A stretch of DNA of 64,000 nucleotides, taken from contig NC_018206.1 in the NCBI RefSeq assembly GCF_000219625.1, positions 1,054,001-1,118,000 of the forward strand. Reading direction: 5' to 3'. Positions within the stretch are counted from its first letter, which is position 1. Each line of letters begins with the position of its first letter. Made by a program: the position numbers and the translations under genes. This document shows positions 12,460 to 23,989 of the stretch, piece after piece. The notes below the pieces were generated by a model, which did not search any database, had not been told where the DNA came from, and saw only the letters and a list, made by a program, of their open reading frames with translations. The DNA is from Zymoseptoria tritici IPO323 (Eukaryota; Ascomycota; Dothideomycetes; Mycosphaerellales; Mycosphaerellaceae).

Positions 12460-14243
12460 ATGATTCTTCCGCAATTTGCTCGCGAAACCCAACGATCGAG
12501 ACGGGTGCTACGATGGAGCATTCTGTTGTTCGTGAGCTTCGCGGCAGTGGCCTCCATATTTGCCCTGCGAAAGAATGATCAGGAACGCTGGGCGGGCTTG
12601 ACTACGGATCAACATTACCAACAGCCACAAAAACACCAGCACATCATTCCCAGCAGGAGAAATTCTCAAGTCATTGACCCAGCCGATGGCAAGACATGGC
12701 CCTACAGAGTATTCAAGTCGGACAGCGCCCGACCACCACGAGTCGAAATATCCGGAACAGGTCCTGAGCTGTCAGATGACTTCCTCTTCGTGACGGGACA
12801 GTTCATTCTGGAGAATGGAGAGCTGGACCGGGCGCCATACATGTTTTCCGCCGACGGAGAGCTCGTGTTTGCCGCCACACGAGTCGATGGCACTTCAACC
12901 GGCAACTTCCTGGTACAAGAATATCTTGGACGACCTCATCTGACTACCTGGCGAGGGATGCTGACGAAGGGTGCTCAAGTCGGGCATGGATATGGTGCCC
13001 TAGTGCTCCTCGATGAGAACTACGAGGAAACAGTTGTTGATGTCCGCGATGAGTCCATCAATACCAATCAGGACGAAGCGGTCAGTCCCGGGATCGTCGA
13101 CATCCATGAGCAGCGGCTGACATGGCGGGACTCAGTCCTGGTCAGGTGAGCTTACAGCATGTGCAATAACATGCAGAGAATTTTGGCTGATGCAACTATA
13201 GTGTATACAACGCCACGACGACCAACGCAACTCACATTGGCGGTCAAGAGCATCAGTCTATCCTCGACGGCCTGGTCTACGAAATCGACATCGCCACCCA
13301 GGAAGTACTCTGGTCTTGGAGTGCTCTGGAACATATCTCCTTGGAGGACTCCGCTTGCCCGATTGGTCTCTCCGTACACGGCGAGGACGCCAGTACCGTG
13401 CCTTGGGATGCATTTCATCTGAACAGCATTGATCCAGTGGGTGCTGACCACTTCCTCGTCAGCATTCGCTCGACGTGGTCGATATACCTCGTCAATCGTC
13501 ATACAAAACGCATCGTGTGGACTCTGCATGGTCAACGTGGTGGTGACTTCGGTGCTCTTCCTGCGAATGGGACATTCCGATGGCAACACGACGCTAGACT
13601 GATGAAGTACGATGAGGATCGCATGGTCATTAGTTTGTTCGACAATCACCGCAACGACACTCCACCAGCGGCAACGCTCTCTCGTGGACTGGTGCTCGAA
13701 CTGGCACTTCCACCTGACTCATCTGTTCCGCCTAAAGTGCTTCGTTCGACGCATGTTGCGAGCGACAGTGCAGCTTGGCAAGGCAACTATCAAGCACAGC
13801 TATCCAATGGCAACGAATTGTTGTCGTACGGCGACAAAGCGTATGTCGTGGAGTTCGGGCCGGGATCCAACGGCGAACATGATGAAACCTGGCGCGCACG
13901 CTACGGGTTCGACGGAGTGGTGCCATCGTACCGGGGATTCAAGCTTCCATGGAAAGGCATGCCGCGACGGTGGGATCCGAGTCTTGTTGTGGAAGCGGAC
14001 AAGTACGAAGACGACAAGGCCAAGGTCACGGCGTATGTCAGCTGGAACGGAGCGACGGACGTCGCGCATTGGCAGCTTTACACATCCGACCAAAGCGGAT
14101 CGCGGAAGGAGAAAGCCGGTATCGTGATGAAGTACGGCTTCGAGACGATGTTCGAACTTGACGTGGAGCGGAGAGCTTGTCTGCAGATTGCGGCAGTGTC
14201 AAGCAACGGCACCGAGAGGCTGTCGAATCTGGTCTGCGTATAA
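12460..14243 (+). CDS. Arylsulfotransferase (ASST)-fold membrane-anchored protein
   Basis: Two exons (12460-13145, 13202-14243) give 575 residues. An N-terminal membrane segment (residues about 20-38, SILLFVSFAAVASIFAL) follows a short basic tail, so the bulk is extracytoplasmic. The body matches the fungal ASST-type beta-propeller family: GPELSDDFLFV, a WSW segment, WDAFHLNSI, the ARLMKYDEDRMVISLFDN repeat blade and a C-terminal Ig-like region. ASST enzymes move sulfate between aryl groups, but many fungal members are uncharacterised and the catalytic His has to be checked by alignment. The intron 13146-13201 splits an AG|T serine codon. It belongs to the cell-surface group with the neighbouring synthase and deacetylase only by position. 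Confidence 0.8.
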
Positions 14244-15073
14244 GCGAATGGGACCCGGCAAGTGTTTGCACTCCTCAGCTGATGACATTTGACGATGAGC
14301 GGGCGTCGCTTTTCAGAACTCTTCCAGCCTGGTTGCCCACCCCTGCGATGGACTCGGAGTTGATGGCATGATGCCCGTCCATCGAACACGCAATTGCACC
14401 GCCTCGTACTGCATGCGTCAGCGAAGCGCGTACTGCCAGAAATTCTCCGGATATCATTTCTGTGGGAGAAACCAGTTTTTCGAACGGACATTGGTTTGGA
14501 AGCGCCGAAGTTCTCTTCAAGAGTCGGCACGCTGTCCTTGCTTTCCGACAAAATCATCGGCAATCGGCTAAATCCTGCAGTTGCTTTTGGGATCCGTGCA
14601 AAGGCCGTCTTCAAGGGTAAAGCAACTACGATACGAGCCTTCGGCAGAGTACAGTACTCCGTAGATTGGGACATCCGACCGTTCGGTGAAGCTTCGTATC
14701 ACAGGCGTGATCCTGGCTAGGATGGCTCCGGAAATTGAATCAATTTGCATTGCCCTGCATTGCAAACCAGGAGAGCGCTCCGATGAGTCCAACTGCTGCA
14801 CTCTCGTCCGAACACAACCGAGGTTTGCCAGCGACCTAGAGATCACATATCTATCATGGCGAACTGGAGCTTTCAGTGATCCCTCCCCAGTTTCTCGTTA
14901 CGAAGAACTGGGTCTTCAGTCCTGGCCCCTACGAACGCACAATCCACCATCCTGGGATCAGCTTGTCGCTCACCCGGAACTGCGTCTCGTATCAGCATGG
15001 TTTCCATGTGGCATTTCAATCTAGCGAGTCATGCCGGTAGGCCAGAATTAGACATCGACAATGGGAGATAAGT
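14244..15073. other. Intergenic spacer before the Harbinger block
   Basis: About 830 bases of ordinary base composition between the ASST gene and the transposon target site. Frames of 60-112 codons overlap on both strands without domains. I see nothing else. Confidence 0.4.
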
Positions 15074-15076
15074 TAA
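15074..15076. repeat. Left TAA target-site duplication of Harbinger element
   Basis: TAA directly precedes the terminal repeat and is matched by TAA at 32209-32211. A 3-bp TWA duplication is the hallmark of PIF/Harbinger integration. Confidence 0.9.
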
Positions 15077-15123
15077 GGCCATGTTTACTTCGCCCTTATT
15101 AATCGATTAATGACCATAAGTCG
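15077..15123 (+). repeat. Harbinger left terminal inverted repeat (47 bp)
   Basis: It starts GGCCATGTTTACTTCGCCCT and pairs with 32162-32208 over 47 bases with two mismatches. Both mismatches are transitions (T/C and G/A), as RIP would leave. Confidence 0.93.
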
Positions 15124-15369
15124 GATTAATTAGGTAGATTAATTAGAGGGTAATTGCTGTTCACTACTATAATTAGATTAATTAGTCTAATTAACCTAAT
15201 TATCGTAGATAGCTATCGGATTCCTTCTTTAAGCGATTAATCGTCGATCCTTCGAATAAGCGTACTCGACCTTATTAATCTCGAGATTAATAAGGTCGTT
15301 AGCGCGCTATATACGTATCGTAGCAATATCGCGTTCTCGTCTATAGATCCGGATATAGCGGTAGAATCG

Positions 15370-15911
15370 GAGGCGGCGGTAGAGGCGGCGGTAGAGATAG
15401 CGGTAGATAAGATAATTAAAGAGGTAGTAGACGGAGCGATTCTTTAAGAGCTAAATAATACGTTATTACCTCCGAGGATAGTAGAACGGCTAGTTTACGA
15501 GCGATATCGTCCGCTAGGCATTCGTACTATATTAACTAATCGATTTAGAGGCCCTCGAATAATCTAAGACGTCCTTTATAGTACTATAGCTAAGGACGTA
15601 ATACGCCTAAATAAGGAGGTGTTATAGAAGCTAATAAGGGCTCTTAAAGACTAAGGACTTACCGGCGTAGAGGTAAGGCCTAAAGAGTAGGTTATTATAT
15701 TTCTTTATTATATTACTTATAATAGCCCTTATCGTCTCTTAAGGTAGATCTTCTAGCATTCTATTAACGGCTTCTATCGCTATATTAAGAAGATTAGTAA
15801 GCTACTCTATTAAATAGCTAGTAAATACGTAGAGGTGCTAATAGTACCGGACCTTCTATACTACCTACTAAACGACGACAAGTTTATGCCCTTCTTGAAG
15901 GACTACCTTAG
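15370..15911 (+). pseudogene. Harbinger transposase, 5' part
   Basis: Reading through TAG/TAA stops gives a continuous frame whose features (LPPRIVERLVYERYR, YRLLRWIF, FMPFLKDYLSTI) are those of the N-terminal part of fungal DDE_4/Harbinger transposases, ending just at the segment that holds the first catalytic Asp. Gypsy A interrupts it there, and the frame resumes at 29647. The true start codon is unclear because of mutation. Stops are at expected Trp and Gln positions. Confidence 0.8.
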
Positions 15912-16084
15912 TACTATAAGGGACTAGCGCCCTTTCTATAATACGTAGCGTAACCCCGTACTTTATCTTAGTAGCCTATATCCTTTTCTACGCTTACCGC
16001 GAGGTTTTAGGCTACTTCCTTATCGAACTTACTATATCTAATATAGACTCTAAACTCTCGTATATATATTGTTTACCCGTAACA
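15912..16084 (+). repeat. Gypsy A left LTR
   Basis: It matches 29474-29646 along its whole length and ends in CCCGTAACA. The few differences from the right LTR are transitions (for example GCGTAACC versus GCGCAACC). The first three bases are uncertain, because the left copy shows GTACTATAAGG where the right shows TATTATAAGG. Confidence 0.85.
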
Positions 16085-16249
16085 TTAAGTTCGATCTACT
16101 CGATATAACTCTTCTATAAGCGATATAACGGACAACGGCGTAAATCCTTCGGGATCCGGTAACGTTAATCCGGAGGAGCCGAGTATACCCGATCTATAAA
16201 CGTTCCTCTAGTAACTATATATACGTTAATATATAATGTAGGTAAAGCT

Positions 16250-17400
16250 AGAATATTAGCAGAACGCTATTAATCGGGCGGAAGCCGAGCAGAATATACC
16301 GTAGCCGGTAGCCGAAACTAGAGGAGCCCTAGTAGATCTAGCGGCCCCTTCTATAAACGACCTAATTTAAGTACTAACTTAGGTAATCTCCGGTCGACCG
16401 GCCGCGGGCGACGACTTAAAACCCTCGGGCCCTAAGGCTTAGAAGCCGGCAGCCTAGGACAGGAAGTCGAGTACTTTCCGAGACTATCTACTATAGCTAA
16501 GAAGCTCCTTTCGAGTACGTGCCGGCCTTAAACTAACGCTCCCCGACCCGTACTACTAGGACGCTATCTACGATACCCTCCCTTATAAGGAGAGATCTCG
16601 TATATATTATTTCTAGGAGTCGGGAGGAGCGAACGAAGTACGGGACCCTAAGGCTTTCTTTACGCGACTCGAAGAGGTCTTCGGCGATAGTAGAGAGGCC
16701 TTAAACGTACTAGAAGAGCTTATAAACCTCCGGTATAAACTTAGTTAGCTATAGTACGACTACTAGCTAAGATTTAACGATCTCCTACTTAGTGCCGGCG
16801 GAGCGAGCTAGAAAGACGAGGTCTAGATTAGATACCTAAAACATACCTTTTCGAACCCTATAAAGATATATACTACCTCTATCGTAAACATTAAGGACTA
16901 TAACGATTATACGGAGGAGGTCGAGTAGGTAATAACTAATCTAGAGGCTACTAACTAGTTTAAGGCTACTAACAAAAAGTAGAAAGAGAAGAACAAGGAC
17001 ACTATTTCTTCTATACCGGTAACTACGCGCCCTTAGGGTAGGAGCACCTCGAGAGTACGGGTAGACGCTAATAGAGATACTATTATAACCCCGGCCTAGA
17101 CGAGCGGGAATTACTTAAGAAGCTAAGGAAGTCGGAATAGTAACGCTAGAGGGAAGTAGAGAGCAAAGTAGGTCGACGACGTAGAAAGAGAGTAACGCCG
17201 ATAGAAGAGACTCTACTTCCGCTATAAAGCGGACGGACGCCGTATACGCGAATGTCCCTACGCCGTAGTAACGCTACCCGCTAGAATAAACGCGGTCCGC
17301 GTAGGACCGGTTCTAGAAGACAATAAAGAGGAGTCGGATTCCGTAGAGACGGGAAAAGACTAACTCCTTCCCGAAGTGCTAGGGTAGGAGACGGTATAGC
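16250..17400 (+). pseudogene. Gypsy A gag region
   Basis: With stops read as Trp or Gln, a capsid-like helical region (DPKAFFTRLEEVFGD, followed by NLRYKLSWLWYDY) is followed near 17215-17262 by a zinc-knuckle remnant. The knuckle should be CX2CX4HX4C; the first two Cys now read Tyr and the His reads Arg, each one transition away. The frame is broken by many stops. Confidence 0.75.
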
Positions 17401-17439
17401 TATAGTAATAATAGTAGGCTAGGAGGCGTTTAAGAGTAA

Positions 17440-20400
17440 GATAAACGGTACCCTAATCTATAGCGACGTAGTCCTAGAAGAAAGTTTCGGGACCTTCGCC
17501 CTAATCGACGAAGGATATTAATACTACGCTACTATTAACGGAGACCTAGCTAAAGGCCTCGGGCTTAGCTTAGTTAGCGATAAGAAGAGAGGCGTTAAGG
17601 GCGCTACTACGTCTATACGTAACTCGTAGATTAAGGAAGTCGTCGCGTTCCGGATAGGAGTAAGCGGATATACCTAGTTAGTATATACTTACGTCGTACC
17701 TAACTTAGCCTTCCCTCTAATCCTTAGGAACCCCTAGAAGGCGTATAATAAGATCCGGACTATACTAGAGGAACACCGGTTCTACTATAGTATCGCTAAT
17801 AAATAGGTAGAAGAAGGGAGGAACTATAAGGAGATTAAGGACTCCGGTAGCTTTATAGTAGCTACTATAGCTTTAGTCGAGGACGTTAAGAAGACCCTTT
17901 AGGATACTAAGAGGTTTATAACCCTCGCTATAGTAACGGTTTAGGATATCTAGAAATCCTTAGAAGTAAAGGAGCCCCTAATAGATAAGTAGCTTAAGAG
18001 TAGGCTCCCCCCGGAGCTTTACGATATACTACTACTATTTAGGACGCGGGAGGCCGATAAGCTCGCTCCTTATAGAGGGGATCTAGACTATAAGATCGCT
18101 CTCCGGCCGAATACCGATAGTTTACTACCCCGATTACCTTAGGGCCCCTTATACGGCATATCTAAGGACGAACTCCTAGTCCTAAGAAAAGTTATCGATG
18201 CCCTACTAAAAAAGGGATATATCCGGCTAAGTTCCTCGGAGGCTATAGTACTAGTACTTTTCGCTCGTAAACTAGGAGGGGGACTACGTTTCTACTATAA
18301 CTATCGAGCGCTAAACGCCTTAACGAAGCATAATAGGTACCTACTCCTATTAGTTCCGGAGACCTTAAGGAACCTTACGGGCTTACGATAGCTTACGAAG
18401 GTCGACGTTATAGCCGCCTTCTATTATATTCGTATAGCAGCCGGCGAAGAGTATAAGACAGCCTTCCGTACTAGATTTAGTCTATTCGAGTAGTTAGTAT
18501 ACCCGTTCGGTCTGTCTAGGGTACTAGCTACTTTCTAGCGGTTTATTAACAATCTATTACGGGAATATCTAGACGACTTTATATTAGTATATAGTAATAA
18601 TGTAATTATCTACTCCGATAGTACGCTCGAGGATTACTACTAGAAGGTTCGTATAGTCCTCCGGGCCCTTTAGGATAGGGGCCTATACCTAGACCTAGGA
18701 AAGTACGCTTTCGTATAGAAGACCGTTAAGTACCTAGGGTTTATCGTTTATACTAACGGAAAAGGCGTAGGACCCGACCTTAAGAAGATTTAAGTAGTAG
18801 AAGACTAGAAGGCACTATAAACGTAGAAGGAGGTTCGAAGGTTCCTAGGTTTTACTAACTACTATAGGATGTTTATCCCTAACTACTCTAAGATCGCCGC
18901 TCCCTTAACCGCGCTTACCGGGAAGGGAACGCTGTTCTCCTAGAGAGAGCTTAAGGAAAAAGCATTTAAGAAGTTAAAGGGGAAGTATTATAGGGCTCTA
19001 GTACTTATATACTAGGACCCGGGGCTTACTACGTTCCTAGAGACGGATTATAGCGGGTTCGCGATTAGGGGCGCGCTCCTATAGGAAGCGAACGGGGTCC
19101 TAAAGCTAGTAGGCTTCTTTTTATAGAAGCTTAATAAGGCCGAGATTAACTACGACATTTACGATAAGGAGATGTTAGTAGTAGTATCCTACCTAAAATT
19201 CTAGGTACCCGAGCTAAAGACGTATAGTCCCTTTACTATTTAGACGGACTATAAGAACCTAGAGTACTTTATAACAAAGAGGCAGCTAAGTAAAAGGTAG
19301 ATTCGATAGTTTAAGACTATTACGTTATTCTAGTTTAAACTCGTATACTAACTAGGGACCGAAGCGATTATGCCGGACGTACTTTCTCGTAGGAAGTAGG
19401 ACACTCTAGGCGAGGACGACAAGATATTACGGTTTAGGAGGTTCCTAGAACCTAATCTAGCCCTAGATTAGCCGGCGGCCGGAGGGGAAAGGGAGGTAGT
19501 AGCTAATAACCTATCGGCTACGTCTATCTAACTCTACTACCTATAAGCTATACTAATGTAGCTAGTAGCTTTAGAGCCTAATTCCGATAGTAAGGACGCG
19601 GCTATAGCGGGACCCTTTTAGGACAGCGAGTTAAATAAACTATAGGGTCCGACTTTAAAAAAGGATACCTAGTATTAGACGGTAATCCGCGCTATTAAGG
19701 ACGGATCCCGGGCTATTCTACCGGATCTAAAGATTAAAATCTAGATTAGGGATTATAGTATCGACGAGAAGGGCTACTTAAGGCATCGCGGTAGGTTATA
19801 GGTTCCTAGAGCGGCGGTTACGTCGGAGGCCGAATATAAGTCGGCGGACACTAAGATTCTATAAAACGATAAACTCCATACTAAGATTATTTAGTCCGTA
19901 TATAACTCCCCGGTCTACGGCTACCCCGGGCGGGACTCTATAGCCTTTATACTAGGGAGAAACTTCTACTAGCCCCTATAGTTATATTATATTAGGAGGT
20001 TTTTAAGAAACTACGATTACTACGGAAGGAACAAGGTATAGAGAGAGTATAAACACGGACTCCTACGCCCTCTACCGGTTCCCGATCGCTTCTTCTAGGA
20101 GATCTCTATAAATTTTATAACCGACCTCCCCGAGTCTAAGGGGAACCGTTACCTATAGGTTATTAAAGACCGTTTAAGTAAGTCCGTCGTTTTAGAGGCG
20201 ATGCCTAGTATAAAAGCGGAGGAATACGCCGAGAGATTCCTAAACTACTAGGTAAGATATTATAGGCTACCGAGCGCGATTACGAGCAATAGGGGGACGA
20301 ACTAGATAAGTATATCCTAGAAAACACTCTACCGGTTAGTCGGAGTATAGTAGCGACTAAGCTTAGCTTACTACCCTTAAACCGACGGAGGCCTAAAGAG

Positions 20401-21240
20401 ACTAAACTAGGACGTCTAAGCCTATCTAAGGAACTATATTAATTACGAGTAGTCCGACTAGAAACGCTAGCTCTCTACGGCCTAATTAGCGCTAAACGCC
20501 CGTTACTATTCGGGGTTAGGAATAAGCCCCTTCTTCGTAGTTTACGGATACGAAGCCCCGTCTCCCGTACCCTTAGAGCCGGATAGCGAGGAGCCCTCCG
20601 CGCTAGCCGTAGCCTAGAGAGCTTCGAAGTTCGTAGAGAAAATAAAGGGAATTATAGACCTATACTAGGCAAGTATAGCGGACGCTACCTAAAAGTAGGA
20701 GGAGGCCGCTAATAGGAAGCGTACTATAGCGCTAATATACCGGAAGGGCGATAAGGTATAGCTAGATTTAAGGAATTATTATACTAATCGCCCTAAGGAA
20801 AGCCTAGATTATAAGAATACGAAGTATACGGTTAATAAGGTCTTATCGCCGGTTTCTATCCGTTTAGCTAGGATCCCCGGTAATATTTATCTAGTCTTCT
20901 ATTTAGATCTACTAAGACTAGCGAGCGACGACCCTCTCCTAGGCTAGGTCTCCGACGATTACTAGCCGGATCTAGTATTAATTAAGTCGTACGAGGAATA
21001 GGATATAGAAGAACTACTATATATAAGGATAGTACTAAAGAATAGAGGAGGGGGAAGGGAGGTCCTAGTTAAATAGACCGGCTACTACGATCTAACGTAG
21101 GAGCCCTTAGTTAACCTAGTAGATACTATCGCTATAGATAACTTTAAGCAAAAATTTAGAAATGCTAAAGTTAATAATAGGCTAAAAGAGAAGTATATTA
21201 AGAAGAGGAAAAAGAGAGCGGTTACCGAGAAGAAGTAACT
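17440..21240 (+). pseudogene. Gypsy A pol: protease, RT, RNase H, integrase, chromodomain
   Basis: The frame runs through RIP stops. A protease active-site remnant (ALIDEGY where LIDSG is expected) lies near 17495. The reverse transcriptase runs about 18160-18770 with [31 protein letters not shown] and KYLGFIV. The catalytic box at 18590-18601 reads YSNN, so both Asp of YxDD are now Asn through G-to-A change. RNase H (ETDYSGFAI, INYDIYDKEML) is at about 19020-19200. Integrase (FITDLPESKG, ITSNRGTNW) is at about 20100-20560, and a chromodomain (LVKWTGYYDLTWEP) lies near 21060-21120. Chromodomains direct integration to heterochromatin. Confidence 0.88.
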
Positions 21241-22520
21241 AGATATACGAGGAGAACGAGAGGTTACGTAAGAATTTTTATTTTATAAATTACTTTTTAG
21301 AGTAGTAATCGTACTACTATATTCTATACCGGGAACCGACCGAGAACGAGCGGAAGTAGCTATCTATAAGGAGCGACGCCTACCTAATACGAGAGTAGTA
21401 GGAATACTACTAGGACTAATAAGCGGTTAGCGGGTTATACCGAACGAAGACCGGCGAAGTACTTACGTTTATCCTTACTACGCGACAACCTCCTCTATAG
21501 AACGAGTAATCTCTAAGGCTACTAGACTATTTCGAGCGGTTAGCGGGGCTTTTCGATCGGAGATAATAAGAGAACCTACGTAGAGAGCAAACCTTCTACC
21601 TATAATAGCTTTAGGGCTTTCTAAGCCTTAAGAGTAGTACCTAAACTATTATAAGTATTATTACTATAGTCTAATTAGCCGACGGTTTTCGAGCGGAGGC
21701 CGGCGATACTTACGCTTCCTACTAAGTACCTACGCGGGTCTAGAGGGCGTAGGCGACATAGGCGAATTAAGGACTAGGTAGTTAGCGGCGACTTTCGAGC
21801 GGAGCCTAGTTATAACTTATAGTTTAGCGTAATTCTTACGCTTAGCGTAATAGCTTATATACGCGCGAGATTAGCCTATCTAGGTTTATTAGCGGGGTCC
21901 GGCGGAAAATAGGCGGGATACATTTTATACTACCGGTAGGACGTAGTCGATTCCGCTTTTAGCGTATAGCTCGTAATAGATAGCGGTACGCGGCTAGTTC
22001 TAAGCGGGAGCCGCTAGAGGAGGAGTAGGGGCGGGCGCCGGCGGGTTGTTAGCGGCTAGCGGGAAGGTAAGGGCGGGACCCGGGTTATTATTCTAAGGAT
22101 TGTTATTATTACCGAAAAGGGACAATATCTACGACTCCGTTAGAAAAGTACCGGGGTCCTAGATAAAAGCGAAGGACTCGAACCCTTAACCTTTAGGTTA
22201 AAAACTTACCTTAACGATTTAGTAATACTAGCGGTAGAAAAGAGGGGGGGGGTAGGGTATTTATACGTAGCCCCGGGCTCTAAGGGCGTATTTTCCTTAT
22301 ATTGTTACTTTCTCGACAATACTACAAAGGTAAAGAGATAGAGTAAAGTATAGCGGCTTATTATATCGGGATCCGGTAGTTTTCGCCCGGATAAGCGACA
22401 ATACTAGGAAAAGAGCGGATAATAGGAGTAAATTTTAGCTAATTAGACGATTATAGTAGGTCTAAAGAAGGAGGGTAAATAGTCCGCTACTTTTATATTA
22501 GTTGCCGACGACTTTTCCGC
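21241..22520 (+). other. Gypsy A 3' non-coding region
   Basis: 1.28 kb between the chromodomain and the Gypsy B insertion; the last 23 bases of this interior continue at 29451-29473. I find no conserved protein. A minus-strand GGTTCGAGTCC box lies at 22174-22184 beside hairpin-like sequence, resembling a tRNA T-arm, but no acceptor stem pairs. Confidence 0.5.
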
Positions 22521-22735
22521 TATTATATCTACCTCCGCCGAATACCGACAATCGGTATCTAATCCCCTACCTTAGCGGCATATGCACCCCTACTAAGGCC
22601 TTTTAAGCTCGTTTAAGCTAGATTGCGCCTGTATTATAAGGATACGTAGAATCTCCTCCTTCCGAGAGAGTATCGAATCGAGTCTGTTCTAAAGTAATTT
22701 ATACTACTACTCTATTCTTAACTATACCTTTTATA
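22521..22735 (+). repeat. Gypsy B left LTR (215 bp)
   Basis: It begins TATTATATCT (from TGTTATATCT by one transition) and ends CCTTTTATA, against CCTTTTACA in the right copy. The length equals that of the right LTR exactly. Confidence 0.93.
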
Positions 22736-22799
22736 TACGATTCGATCCTCCCTATAGTACGACGAATTACTTCCGAGATAGCTTCGTCTCGTCCCGGCC

Positions 22800-23960
22800 T
22801 ATTAGGGAGTAAGAGCACCCGCTGCCGTACGAACGAACCCGCTAACGACCCGGAGACTATAGAAACCTCTACTTAGACTACCGTTAGCGACGACGAAGAC
22901 ACCGAAGGCGGGCCTAAAAACCTAGAAGAACCTATCGGGCACTAGGATGCCGCTAACGAGGGCAAAGAAGAACCGGAGAACCCTCTATAGGAAGAAGACA
23001 CTCTACCTAAGGGAGAAGAAGACGATATTAATAAACAAATCCGTAAGGAAGAGGCCGCTACTGCTAGATAGGAGCGCCTCCTCTAGCTTAGCCTTCTTTA
23101 GGTACGTAACAAGGCTATAAGGGACCGTATCGCCTAGGTATAGAACGGATCTATCCCTACTATCCTGCCTAATACCCTAGTTCGGCTATCTATCCCTAAG
23201 AACGCGCTCCTAAAGGCCCGGAATCCCTATATCTTCAAGGGAAAGAACCGCGCCGACTAGGAATAGTAGTAGGAAGACATTAACCGAGTAATTAACCGGG
23301 CTAGTATAGCTACCGACGAAGAGAAGATAGAATTCGCTAAAGAATAGATAGCGAGACCCTAAAAGTAGCACTAGAAGCGCTACCTTCTCGATAAAGTACC
23401 TGTTCGGCTAATATAGAGCGACATATAGCTCGTAATACTAGATTCTATAGGTACAAAAGACGAACGTACCTAAAGAGCTATAGACAACATTAAAGAGGCC
23501 AAATAGGGCGACAGGACCCTAACTAGGCTAATAAACTACCTAAAAGAATAGTAGGATAAGATCGGTTATACCGACATTCCTAGGATAATCTATAAATTTA
23601 AGGAAGCTCTTACCCCGGCGGTTAGAAATAGGCTCGAATAGGGCTAAGTTACCCTTACGACCCTCGTAGATACGGAGGAACAAGCTAACATATTATACTA
23701 ACAGATATAGGAATTTAATAAAAAGCGCTTAGCAAAGACTTCCGTCGACGAAACTAACGGAAGGCGCCTAAACAAAAATAATAAGCCCCCGAGTAGGCCG
23801 AGAAGGCCTAAAACCCCCCCGAAGGCGGCTAATAAGGAGAAGTCGGCTACCGCCTACTAGATATATAGTAAAAAGGGCTACCGGCGCTAGGAATGCCCTA
23901 ATAAGGACTAGTCGGGAAAAGGGAGAGCCCGTAGTAGATCTCCTCTAACCGCTACGGGTT
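22800..23960 (+). pseudogene. Gypsy B gag region
   Basis: Reading through RIP stops gives a capsid-like domain (NPYIFKGKNRADW, a run of Trp codons where Gln/Trp stood, YLLDKVP) and, near 23858-23910, a decayed zinc knuckle (KKGYRRWECPNK, where GHRRxECPN is expected). Basic residues follow. The frame is interrupted throughout. Confidence 0.75.
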
Positions 23961-23989
23961 AAGTCTAGTACTTAGAGGCCTAAAGAAAG

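Noticed and set aside
12143..12463. 106-codon ORF as a gene
   Set aside because: It runs through imperfect repeats without conserved frame.
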